NCBI RefSeq assembly: GCF_018320785.1
Contig: NC_054877.1
Span: 8,107,030-8,171,029 of the forward strand
Origin: Cheilinus undulatus
Taxonomy: Eukaryota; Chordata; Actinopteri; Labriformes; Labridae
Length of the DNA stretch: 64,000 nucleotides
Reading direction: 5' to 3'
Below are positions 34,201 to 44,808 of the stretch, piece after piece. Every line of letters begins with the position of its first letter. Positions within the stretch are counted from its first letter, which is position 1. The notes beneath the pieces were generated by a model. The model was given only the letters and a program-made list of their open reading frames with translations, was not told the origin of the DNA and made no database searches. Both the position numbers and the translations under genes were made by a program.

Positions 34201-37200
34201 CTTTTTTTGGTGGCGACTTTTTTTCTTTTGGCCAGGCAGTGTATATAATAATATTGGTTAAATCCTAGCTGGGAAGATGGTTTGGTTGCGCCTAGGTTAA
34301 CTGCCATGTTTGTGAGCTGTAAAAGTAGGCAACAACCAATTTGTGATGCTTCCAAGTTGAACCATGGTTGAATATGAAGATCAGAGCTTTCCACAGATAT
34401 TGGGAATAGTCAGCCAGTGAGAAAAAGAAGCCAGCAAGGGTGGTTGGGGGGTACAGATGAACTAAACTTACAGGAAGAGTGAGATATGACAACTGAGAGC
34501 CTAATCAGCTGGTGCTTGGAGAAATGCCTTTTTAGCAAGAAATTTGTGGACAAAAGAGCTTATTTAGCACCCTTGTCCAGGAAGGAACGTGTTCTTTTTG
34601 CTGTCCAGGCTGGGGCCAGACAGGCTGTCTTCAAAGGCCAGTTGAAGTCTGAATGATTAAATAATCAAAAGCATTAAATAATTCATGCTTGTGAGGTAAG
34701 TTTTCTAACACTGTTTAAATCACATCAACACAATGGTGTTGGTATGGACTTAGGTAAACCTGAGAACAGCCATGGTTCCAGTTTGTGTTTTTAGTTATGT
34801 CTCTTTCAGTATCTCAGTATTTTCATTTAAAATGTCCTGAAAAAACTCAGACATTTGGGGTTTTCAAGATGAAAAGATAATTAACATGTTATCAGAAAAA
34901 CAACATCAGCTGGAGGTAGGACGATTGAGATTAAAGTAAATAAAGAACGTGTTATTTTGAGATAAAGGCTTCTGCTGCATGCACTGAGCATGTGCAGACG
35001 TCTGCAGCAGAGATAAGGAGATAATTAACTTCCCCTGTAGAGATTACAAGGGATTCAAATGAACTGCAACCACATCTGGTTTCTGCATGTACTGTTTTTG
35101 AAGCTCAGAATAAAATCCTGTAATGTCTGGTACCTGAAAACTCTACAAATTATTTAAAAGGAGTTTAAAACCAGGCAAAGGAGACTTAGTAAACTTGTAT
35201 TATTCATGAATCTGCAAAACATTTTCAATAATTTGGTCACAAAGTCTCTGGTGGCTTATTTGAATGATAAACAGGCCTTTTTCCTTTAAAAGAAGGTCTC
35301 AAGGGTGGCAGTCTTACTATAAATCCAAATTATATTTCTTTAACCATTATCTCAATATTTAATGAGAACATGCTGGTTTCTCAAATTTTAGTAAGTTAAT
35401 GTATTTCCCAACAGTAAACACACAGAAACACATTAAAGGCTGATTCACAGAGTAATTTCAAATACGCAGAATGTTGATTTTTGCTGATATTTGATATACA
35501 GACATTATCCAACTCAGGGGTGCCAAACTCAATCACAGGGGCTCAAAATCTGTGATAAAAGTCCAACTTAGTACTTCAAGAGGTCAAAACATGAAATTAA
35601 AAGTCAATATAATGTTTTAGAAGGTATACATGTGAGATTAAAATCAAAATAAAGATTTCAAAAGGTCCAAAATATGGGATTAAAATCAAAGTTAAGAGTT
35701 TAAAGGTCAAACGTGAAGACAGAATTCAAAATTATGAGTTTTAAAGGTCAAAATATGACTTGATATTTACAACTGTGAATGTAAAAGGTCAAAACATTAG
35801 ATGAAAGTCAAAATTATGAATTGAAAAGGTCAAAATTTGTGTTACAGCCCAGGAGGACACCTTGGCCTTGTTTTGCTCTTCCTCTCTGCAGGCTGTGTCT
35901 TCTGTTGCAGGTAACTGGGGTGGAGACTTGATCACACTCAGCTATGCAGTACACCTGAGCAGGCCAGGCTCAGGAGGCTAGAAAGCAGCCCTCTCTCTTT
36001 CCCTAGCCTGCAGACAGCTTCTTTTAAATAGTAATTAACTCGTATAAACTAGTTTGTAGCCTTGCTTTGCTGACACACACATACACCTATACACTCACAC
36101 ACATCTTTCACTGCACACCGACAACCATGGTTAAAAAAATTTCTGTGCACTTATTTCATTAAATATCTTGTTAAACTTTGCTACTACGAGTGGTCTCCCT
36201 CTTTGTCACACACTATTAAGCTGGGATGTGACATATAAAACAAAAAGTCCAAATCCTCAGTTTAAGCTGTAATAATAAGATACAAAATTAAAAATGCTCC
36301 ATCAAATGAAAATGCAACAATGAGCAGTCACTGCAAGACAATGACAAAGAATAATTCTCTCACGGCCCCAGGATAGTTATCTTATCTTTATCACTGAATG
36401 CCACCAGGGCAGCTCTGAAACATGGGTCCATACATTTAACTTTTTCTGACTTTGAGAGACTGGTTTTTAAAAAATAGTTTTACTAAAAATCGAAAACCTA
36501 CATAATAATTATTTTTGAAGACAATCAGATAAATATAAACCCAATCAAAACAGCTTGAATTTGCCCATTTTCTGCTAGCTTGTGAAACATCTCTATATTT
36601 TGGATTTTTTATCTTTGATTAACATCAGTGCACTAAGGAAGCCTTAATTAGACAAACATCTACTTCTGTTGATAATAACAAATTTCCAAATAATTGCAGT
36701 TCATAAGATATTATCCATTATCTAAGGACAACACATTGAGTTTTCTGTTGATAATGACTTAATTTATCTCATTGTCTTAAGAAAACAAAGCTTGTTTTTG
36801 GTGAAAACAGGATGTTTTTGTTTCAATTAGAAACATAAATTAATCACAATAACTGAGCCTGTCATATTTGTTTTGTTGTTTCTAATTTGAGAAATCGAGT
36901 ATGTTAACCTTACCTTGATGATTTAAAATATTCTTCTTAAGTCATAAGTTTAAAAAAATGAAAATAACTACATAAAATATTGGGAATGTGGGAAAATAAA
37001 TTGTTTTGTGTCTTCATTTCATATTTTCCAATTTTGCATCTCAGAATTCTGACTCTTACTTATGATTTTGACTTTTTGCCTCATATTTTGACCTTTCAAT
37101 TAATAATTTTGAGGTTTAATATCACATTTGGACCTTTTAGATTCACGTTTTTAAATATCATGTCATATTTTGACCTTTTCAATTCATAATTTTGACTTTT

Positions 37201-40200
37201 AATCAGGGATGTTGTTAAGCTGTTTTGGGGGGGCTGAAGCCACCCTAAAATGTTCCTCAGCCCCTCTAACAATAATTGCAGTAAAAAAGACAGCGACAAA
37301 ATTAATGAAGGAATGCTCCACACCATTACATTACTTTCTGCCTATGTAAAGAGCAGGGATAATCAGCCCACGGCTCTCCAGTTGCCTGTGGCTCTTTAGT
37401 GCAAAGTCCAAATGAAAACCTTTATTTCCTTTTAATCTGTGTATTATTATCGTTGGTGTGCGTGACGGAGGAATGTGCGTAAAAGAGGGCAGAGGAAGTC
37501 CACTGGTGCATCTCTTCAGTAAGCTCATTCATTAAGGTGTGCTGTCTTGTGTTCAAACTTCTTCTGCCCTCGTTTTAACAAGTTTCTTCGATCGCTTTCT
37601 GCTCGTGCTCTCCCACACTGGTATTTTAGGATGATCACTGCGATGCGTGTCGTCGGTCATCAGCGACCCTCACTCACAGGGATCACATGTTTAGATAACG
37701 TCACGTTGTTACATTGCATTTGATTACAGAATAATCCAACAATTCACTGTTTCATTTTATTTATCTATGGATCTTCCTTACACCCCTGGTTTATTTGGAG
37801 AGGACAAGGCAGTGGACAGTGTAGGAAGCCAGACAGAGTCTCAGGTTGAATTCCTACCTACCCAGCCCAACTTTAGGACTAGCTTCTGTACACTGGATGC
37901 AACCTGCTAGGCTATCTGTGCCCTGATTTCACACTTTACAAGTTATTTTTACCCTGAAAATGTGAAATATTATTAAAAACAGAAAAAAATTAGAGGCCAG
38001 CTGAGATATCACCACTCTGATGGCCCCACAAAATGCAATAATCCCACTTAAATTTTCTCATGCACTCACTAACGAGACTGTTTAAAGTACACAAGGACTT
38101 TTCAGAGTTGCATCGAAAGTATTACTAAGTTGATATTTACATCAAGACGGGATATGAGTCATGCATTACTGGGGTAAAATGAGTAAACCTGTGTAGAATT
38201 AGACATTAAATATCCCCATAAAGCTTGAATAAAATGACCTTTATTTCAAAAGCAGGCACATGACTGTTGAACTGTCGAATGTTTTACTGTTTGGGGTCAC
38301 CCCTAACTATAATTTACATTTTTTTTGTTTCTGAAGTGACTGTTGTCATGTTATAAATGGATTTTAAATTATTATGCAGAGTTAAACTGTTATTATCTGT
38401 GATTTTTGGAGGGAGAGAAAAGAAACATTCACATGTAATTATTTTTTTAATCAAATCCTCAGGAGGGCACTGATTGTCAACACACTTCTTTATATGAATC
38501 CTGATCTGACCTCTGAAATCATTTTAAAAATGCAGAAACAAACAATCAGACATGTAAAAATACAAACTAAATACTTGTTGCTTAGCTATGGAGAATGTTT
38601 GGGATTTTGTCCTGAGGGTGGTGCTGTTTGTAAAGTAATTTTTCTTCTAATGCTGAATACAATTCACATAGAGGACAGATACAGTCTATTTAAATGAGAA
38701 ATTACTCAGGAATTTCACATTTTATTACAATTCTGACTACTGCTTATTTTATCAAATGTGTGTTTGTGAGTAAATTGGTGATGAAATGTGCTTATTTTAT
38801 AAAAAAAGACCTCAAGGATCAGGAAAGGACAGTCTTCCGAGGAAAAGAGAGTGAGCCAGATTAAAAGTCCTGATAGATGCGCTACCACTAATAATTAATT
38901 AATTAATTCTTAAGCATTTTAAGGTGTTGGGAAAAAATTTCGCACACTATACAGGTGCATCTCAAAAAATTAGAATATCATGAAAAAGTTCAAGGCTGCT
39001 ATCAAAGCAACCTGGGCTTCCATTACACCTGAGCAGTGCCACAGGCTGATCGCCTCCATGCCACGCCACATCAATGAAGTAATTCATGCAAAAGGAGGCC
39101 CGACCAAGTATTGGGTGCACAGAAATGAACATACTTTTCAGAAGCCTGACATTTCTGTTTAAAATACCCTTTTTATTGATCTTATGTAATATTCAAATTT
39201 TCTGAGACACTGAATTTTGGGTTTTCTTATCTGTATCTTATCTGAGCCCCCGAAGTCTTTAATTCTAGTGATGACCCTGCTTTTAATATCACATTTGGAC
39301 CTTTCAGTGTCACGTTTTTAAATATCAAGTCATATTTTGACCTTTAATACTCATTATATTTTAACATTTTATTTCAAGTTTTGACCTTTAAAACTCAAAA
39401 TCTCTAAGTTTATCTCACACAATGACCTTTTAAACCCCTAACTTTGATTTTTAATCCCATGTTTTGACCTTTTGGCCTCACAACTTAAAATATCTCATAT
39501 TTTGACCTTTTTTTCAATTGTATCTAATATTTTGCAAACATGAAATATAAATTAAGTACATACATGCACTCGTTTCCCACAGTTCATAACCCCTACAAAA
39601 AACAAAAGAGAAACTACAAATCAGATACAGAAACAAAATAACGAAGCCCATAGTCAAGCCCACAGAACAGCATAATGACTGCATTCAGATCCCACTGTTA
39701 TAAAATCCTTAATAATTATGAAAAATAAATAAATAAATAAAGTCAGAGTCCATATGAGACTGCCATATATCCAAAAAGTTTGAGGTTCTGCCTTTACTGT
39801 TTATAATAAATGTTGTCTGAGACAAAGTAGCTTGAAAGTTCATTCCCCCAGTGTGGTATTGTGTTTTTTTATGCCTTCCAGTTTAAAGCTATGCATTTAC
39901 TAGCTTAATCAGGCAAGAGCTACCTACAATCATACTTATTCCACTTGTCTGACATATTTGTTGTTTTGATCTTTAAAACTCAGGATTTTTAATTTGATCT
40001 CATACTTTGAACTTTAAAACTCTTAATTTCATAATTTTATCTCACATTTTGACCTTTTAAACTCCCAACTTTGAATTTTAATCCCATATTTTGACATACT
40101 AAACTCACAATTTAAAGTTTTAACTCATATTTTGACCCTTAAAACCCATGATTTTGACTTTTATCTCATATTTTGGCCTTTAAAACTCATGTCTACATTT

Positions 40201-41453
40201 ATCTAATGCATTGACCTTTAAAATTTGTGTTTTCAACTTCTATCTCATATTTTGAACTTTAAATCTCATTATTTTGAAGAAGTGAAGTCATGCATTGACC
40301 TTTTAAACTCCTAACTTTGAGTCATGCCATATTTTGACCTTTTAAACTCGTGATTTTGAATTTCTACCTCATATATTTACCATCTAAAAACATTTGTTTG
40401 GCTTTTAATTTCATGTTTTGACCTTTTGAACAAATTAATTTCATTTTTCATCTCAGCTTGTGAGCCTTTAAACTTCTTTATGACCTTTTGATCTCAGGAT
40501 CATTAACATCAGTGCCAAGTGTCTTCCCCCTGTTATTAATTACTGGTAAAAACGGCATTGACAGTTCATGGTTAAATGTTGGCCCTGTTAGGCTCTCAGG
40601 TTAGACCTAAATTCAGAATCTGGCCCCGGCTGTGGTTGAGTTTGACATCCCTGTCCTATTCTGTTTACACAAGAAAAATGAGCCCATAAAGTAATTATGT
40701 AAATGTCCATCCAGGCTTCCGTACTTCACGGACTAAACATCAGTGGCATTGTGTACTGTTATAGGCAATACAACCGAAAAGTAAAACATTATTTCAACAG
40801 CTAGCTCTAAAAACTGTTAAAGATAAAAAGTCTTTAGTCAGAAACTAGCTCGTGCGAATGTAAGCAAAGGTAAATCGATACCAAGTCAGTGTCAGGGTTA
40901 AACGGTGACCACGTTAACTGTCGAGCCTCTGCCTTTGCGTCTTTGGTTGTCGTAGTCACAACAGATGTAGAACACAGAAAGTGTTTTAACGATGCCTTCG
41001 TGTTTATTTTACACGTCAATAATGTCAAAAATACTCTTTAAATGTGTCGTTATTGTAAAAGAAGTCGTCACCTAACACAGCCACTGTAACCGGTTATGTG
41101 TTTACCTCCTCCCGCAGCGTTCCCGTCTCTCCTCCGGTAGCAGGAAGCGCCTCTCCACCGCCACCATCCTGCTGCTGTTGCGATGTCTCCGCCTGCTGTG
41201 ACACCTCCGTGGTCGGTGCCGTCTCCGGTTCGACAGCCTTCCCCCCGCTGCTCCCGCGGACCACTATGGACTCGATGAGGTGCAGTTTCTTCTTCAGGTC
41301 CTCGTTCTCCTTGTGGCTGCGGCTGATTTCCATCTGCAGCACCGCGTATCCCTCCTCCACCAGCCCGCAGATCTCCAGCACCGCCGCTTTGGTTAACGCG
41401 CCCATGATGACGGTGAGCTGCTCGTGCAGAGCTCGGACTGTTAAAACGGACAT
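28205..41453 (-). CDS. C2H2 zinc-finger protein A (three fingers), three coding exons, 439 aa
   Basis: Minus-strand exons are 41453-41106, 32857-32797 and 29115-28205. Phases are 0 and 1, with donors GTAAAC and GTGAGC and acceptors TTTTTCAG and TTCTTTCAG. Total 1,320 nt. Residues about 8-65 form the cluster's N-terminal domain ([20 protein letters not shown]) followed by a helical stretch ([14 protein letters not shown]), a Q/G-rich tail, then [20 protein letters not shown] from the small exon, with Ile-Lys124-Asp-Glu as a SUMO-acceptor-like motif. The long middle has [12 protein letters not shown], shared with gene B. Fingers are at about 354-376, 382-404 and 410-433 (C-X2-C-X12-H-X3/4-H) with TGERP linkers. 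It is a predicted nuclear DNA-binding regulator; target and sign are unknown. Intron 1 (8.2 kb) and intron 2 (3.9 kb) are filled with transposons. An extra small exon, like exon 2 of gene B, cannot be excluded. Confidence 0.85.
29120..29980. other. Intron 2 of zinc-finger gene A, proximal part
   Basis: No second gene or clear element. Some pieces (29680-29930) have the look of old repeats but were not identified. Confidence 0.3.
30466..31255. mobile_element. ~790-bp MITE carrying a 122-codon open frame
   Basis: The ends AAAGAGGGGGTATTATACTT and GGCATAATACCCCCACTTT are inverted repeats. On the minus strand a frame from 30921 to 30553 starts [18 protein letters not shown] and has a Glu/Gln-rich stretch ([16 protein letters not shown]). 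It could be a remnant of a host-derived or transposon passenger gene. No family is recognised with certainty. Confidence 0.6.
31258..31475 (+). mobile_element. Second-family SINE, internally shortened
   Basis: GGGGTTAGCGCTGCTGCCTC, CAGCAAGAAGGTCCCTGGTT and TGTGCGGAGTTTGCATGTTC are joined directly to AAGGGTGTACCCCACCCTTT, then GGATAAGCTCCAGCACCCCC and a GGATGAATGG tail. The middle third present at 27181 is missing. Confidence 0.85.
33031..34244 (+). mobile_element. Nearly complete Tc1-like transposon with stopped transposase (family 2)
   Basis: Terminal repeats TACACTGTCTGGCC (33031) and GGCCAGGCAGTGTA (to 34244) are flanked by TA-rich sequence. The transposase reads from about 33202 ([18 protein letters not shown], helix-turn-helix). 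It meets a stop after SKANWKKRL, continues [20 protein letters not shown] (first catalytic Asp region), [10 protein letters not shown] (second), and, after another stop and a frameshift, [20 protein letters not shown] (third acidic residue). At least three lesions make it dead. It lies in intron 1 of zinc-finger gene A. Confidence 0.9.
34250..35510. other. Intron 1 of gene A, unassigned part
   Basis: AT-rich. No recognisable exon or element. Confidence 0.3.
35840..36233. mobile_element. Possible solo LTR (about 394 bp)
   Basis: It begins TGTTACAGCCCAG and ends CTGGGATGTGACA, a TG...CA unit with 13-bp imperfect inverted ends. It contains TTTAAATAG (TATA-like) and ATTAAA (polyA-like) in a plausible order. 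No target-site duplication is clear, and it interrupts the repeat-B array. Other explanations, such as a MITE, remain. Confidence 0.4.
37775..37925 (-). mobile_element. Degraded antisense tRNA-derived SINE
   Basis: GGTTTATTTGGAGAGGACAA, then AGTGGACAGTGTAGGAAG and GGCTATCTGTGCCCTG, follow the reversed order of the SINE at 2193. It is nested in the element at 37204-39279. Confidence 0.5.
38952..39212 (+). mobile_element. Internally deleted Tc1 family 1 element (261 bp)
   Basis: The left CAGGTGCATCTCAAAAAATT and right AATTTTCTGAGACACTG ends are the family terminal repeats. Between them only the transposase C-terminus remains ([20 protein letters not shown], then [19 protein letters not shown]). 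The 5' nine tenths are gone. Confidence 0.85.
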
Positions 41454-41640
41454 CTTGACCCCTCAAACGGCTCACACGGAGCTCCGCAGGGTATGAATCC
41501 TTCGATATGTCGGTTACGTTTCCGTTAAATATACCTGTTCGGACGTGAAGGGCTGCTAGTCGAATGTTACAAAGGAGGGCTATTCGGCTACTTCCTGTAG
41601 AGACGTATTTCCGTTTCAACACCGTAGACTTCAAAATAAA
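41454..41640. promoter_or_regulatory. 5' flank of zinc-finger gene A
   Basis: The region directly upstream of the start codon is GC-richer than its surroundings and carries several CpGs. It is the likely 5' UTR/promoter. No core element was identified. Confidence 0.35.
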
Positions 41641-41689
41641 AGCCTGTTACTAAAGACGAGTTTATTTGAGGAGAAAACCAATAGTAAAC

Positions 41690-42490
41690 AAAGATATACA
41701 TATACAAAATTAAGGTAATTATTAAGAAGAAATCAAATAAAAAATCATAACAATGAGATAAAAGTCAAAAATAACATATAAAAATGTCGTAATTGGGAGA
41801 TAAAAAGCTATAATAATGAAAATAATAAGATAAATCAAAACTCTGAGATAGAGTAAGCCATAGTAAGGAGATAAAAAGACATAGTAATGACAATAATGAT
41901 ATAAAAATCAAATTTGCATACTTATGAGATAAAAAGTTGAAATTATGAATCAAAACATCAAGATAATTATAAAGTTAGCCATAATAATGAGTTAAATTAT
42001 GGGAATTATAAGCTTAACATTACAAATTACGAGATTAAAAGTTATGATGATAGGGTAAGTTAATAATAGGATAAAGATTTATAATTTTGACATGTCTAGA
42101 TTATGCCTTGTATTTTCATATCTGTAACCTTTTTCATAATTATGACTTAATCTCATTAATTTAAAAAAATCATTATTCTGTCTTGTTCTCATAAAAACCC
42201 TTTATTTATTTGTATATTTTTCTCATAATAATGGCTTTTTATCAAATAATCGCGCCCTTTAAAAATTATTTTGACTTTTTTTCATGACATTTATCTCATA
42301 AATTCAGCTATTTATAATTATTTTGACCTTTTTTTCTCATAATGACGACTTTTTACTTCCCAATTTAAAAAAAAAAGACTTCTTCATAATAATAAGTTTT
42401 GTCAAAATTTAGTTTTTTTATCTAGTTACTTTTCCTCATTACTATGACTTTTTTTTTCTCACACTTACTGACTTTCTTTCATATTAATGG
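41690..42490. repeat. Long imperfect palindrome of ATAATGAGATAAAAAGTC units (foldback element)
   Basis: Up to about 42050 the unit is GAGATAAAAAGTCATAATAA-like. After about 42085 the same unit appears reversed as CTCATAATAATGGCTTTTTA. The right border near 42486 (AATGGGCTCCCA) matches the border words of the elements at 48682 and 51121. Confidence 0.65.
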
Positions 42491-42499
42491 GCTCCCATA

Positions 42500-43545
42500 T
42501 CTAAAAATGAAATATGTGGAATTAAGTATTACTTTTAGAATATTTCATGGAAATTAGTTTTTATTTTGTGGGGGCAAGTTTTACTTCTGTATTATCTCGT
42601 CGGACAAGTTTTATTTAGTGGTTAGTATCTTTATTTCTGTATTATGTGTATTTGTACAACTTTTGATCCCTAGTGAGCACGTTTTCTATTTTTCAACAAG
42701 TTTAGATTTTGTTATAATCTTGTGGGAACAAATGTTGAATGATACGTGGTGTCTATTTCCACTATTTTTATTGTTATGGTGATTGCTAGGTGTTTACAAT
42801 TATGTCAGTAATTTGAATAAGTGAGTGAGTAATTTGATTTGAATCTGAAGGGTAAGATATAAAGAAAGAATCAACAAATGCTCATCAAAAATGCAGTTTT
42901 ATTTTCAGATTCACTGAGCAGTCAATTCACTTTGACATTCTTCTCTTACTGTTGATTCCACACATTAATCATTTTTATTTTCACCAGCTGACAATGCTCA
43001 AGTCAATCAAATGTATGAAAAGATGACATGACGGCTCCCCAAAAATGAGGCCAAAATATTCAGAGAACTCCCTAAGGCTGGCTGTAGTATAGGTCATAAG
43101 CTCCGCCTCCTCCATGTTAACACATAGGACAGGGGTCAGACTTTAAAGTCAAAACAAACCTTAAACAAATGTTTCCCAAACATAGTTTTGATCATAATAT
43201 TTTGATATTAGCAAACACATTAATGTCACAGTGCTCATTTTTTAAAAATTTGAGTTTTTAATTATTGGATGCTATAAAAAGGAGTAAAACAGGAGTTACA
43301 GCTCCACTGACAAATGAGGCTCCTGCAGCACTTTGTGCACAATATAGAGTAGAGCAGAGACAAAATGAACACTAAAAAAAGTCAAATAGTCAAATAGCCC
43401 AAGTTCTTATCGAGGCAAGAATGAATCAGAATCAAGTTGTGGTTTAATTTTGTGTCAGCTACCTCCTGAGACAGGTCATATGGTAAAAAATACAAGGCCT
43501 GACAAAATGAAACAGTCACACTGCTTAGAAAAACATCATACAATC
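42500..43545. other. Intergenic stretch between zinc-finger genes A and B
   Basis: AT-rich. No exon or element identified. Confidence 0.3.
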
Positions 43546-43548
43546 TAA

Positions 43549-44680
43549 GGCCACATTTACAGGACAATTTCAGCCAAAACTGTGACCACTTGTTGTGTTT
43601 CAGGCCACGTTTCTTGCTGTGATTTCATGTCAACAAGCTTAGCTTTTGATGCAATGTGGCTACATGACAACAGCGCTTTTGGTGCCTGAAAGCAGAAAAT
43701 GTTGAAAACAGGCTACAGAATGCGAACTACAGCACTGTTTCCATCACCGAGTAAACTACTGACGAAGGTCAACAGAAGCTGTGGTTTCAAAAGTAAATTT
43801 TCTGTTCTATCCTCTTAAGACATTTTGCAAAATCCTTGAGACACTGCTGTCAAAATTCACACCAGAGCTGTTTGGCCTGCTTTAAACGAACTCTGGTCCG
43901 TTTTCCCGGATAGTCTGGTTCATTTGGAGTGATGTGAAAGTTCAAACGAACTCTGGTGCGGACCAAACAAGTGGGACTCTGGTCCGCTTGAAAACAGGGA
44001 CTCTCAGTCCGCTTCCAAAAGAAGCCTGGTGAGGTTCATTTGGGTTATGAAAGCAAAGCGGGCCAACTTGTGAACCACGGGCAGGAAGTGGCGTAAAGCG
44101 TAATGATATATGGATTTCTATGTGATTTAATACACTCAAATACATGTCGGTACCTCGCTTAACGTCGGTGTAGCCATAGCAACACGTCGTTGTCGGTGCT
44201 GATTTATTCGTCTCATGTAAAGAACGACATGCTGGACAGCTCACTGCCTCACTGGCTGCTCGTTATGCCCCAGTGCAAAAGCAGAAACCCCAAGACAGTG
44301 TAAATTCTGTGTTTTTTCATTGCTTATGTGGAAAAAAAGACCGGTGGCAAGAGATGGATTTCCGGTTTTGTCTTCTTCTATGCCTGCTTTTCTTCTTGGT
44401 CGCCATATGTTTGTGACGACAGCCCCCGCCAACGGGCAGAGGTTGTATGTGTTCAGATGGTTTGATTCTTTTGACCAAGAGCAATGTGAATACAAACCAA
44501 ACCAACAATGTTGCATTTCCACTCAAAAACAGGCCAAGTCCCCCAGACTATCAGGTGTGAAAACGACCATGTTTTCATTGCTCAATGTTTTCTAAACATT
44601 GAGGTCTGAATTCTGGGCCTTTTTAAAACAAAAGCTAAAGGCCTTTTCAGTGGCTCATTTTTCTGTAAATGTGGCCTCAG
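43549..44680. mobile_element. ~1.1-kb MITE with AGGCCACATTTACAG ends
   Basis: TAAGGCCACATTTACAGGAC at the left and TTCTGTAAATGTGGCCTCA at the right are inverted repeats. The interior contains paired GAACTCTGGTCCG and GAACTCTGGTGCGGACC blocks near 43890-43990, probably a second nested MITE. A related remnant sits at 22860. Confidence 0.7.
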
Positions 44681-44808
44681 ACACCACCGTTTAAAAATAA
44701 GTATAAGGACCAATAAGAGCAGTAAAGTACAGGTTTTGTCAATCACAGTATAGATCAGGTCAGCTGGTCTCACTGTAGCTCTGACAGTGTCTCTCACTTC
44801 CTGTTGAG

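Larger units (their letters stand above)
37204..39279. mobile_element. 2.08-kb hAT-like non-autonomous element with perfect 8-bp duplication
   Basis: The left end CAGGGATGTTGTTAAGCTG and right end TAGTGATGACCCTG share a CAGGG(A/T)... start. Flanks are CTTTTAAT at 37196-37203 and 39280-39287. It has no intact transposase. It carries a SINE remnant (37775) and a Tc1 remnant (38952) and is itself inside repeat B, so three insertion layers can be ordered. Confidence 0.75.
35514..40653. repeat. Composite repeat B: hAT-like ends around a TTTTGACCTTT minisatellite, heavily invaded
   Basis: The left end CAGGGGTGCCAAACTCAATC and right end TTGAGTTTGACATCCCTG are inverted repeats. Between them a roughly 35-bp degenerate unit (forms of CTCATATTTTGACCTTTTAA) fills 37030-37203, 39280-39540 and 39955-40500, and its reverse complement fills 35560-35840. 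Younger insertions are a solo-LTR-like block (35840-36233) and a hAT-like element (37204-39279). The reversal of the array relative to the two ends suggests an inverted-repeat interior. Confidence 0.55.

Noticed and set aside
39280-40500. CRISPR-like regular repeats
   Set aside because: Units are degenerate, of varying spacing and AT-rich, in a vertebrate context; this is a minisatellite in a mobile element.
41098-41496. 132-codon plus-strand frame opposite exon 1 of zinc-finger gene A
   Set aside because: Antisense shadow of a GC-rich coding exon; the minus-strand reading has clear paralogues and splice sites.
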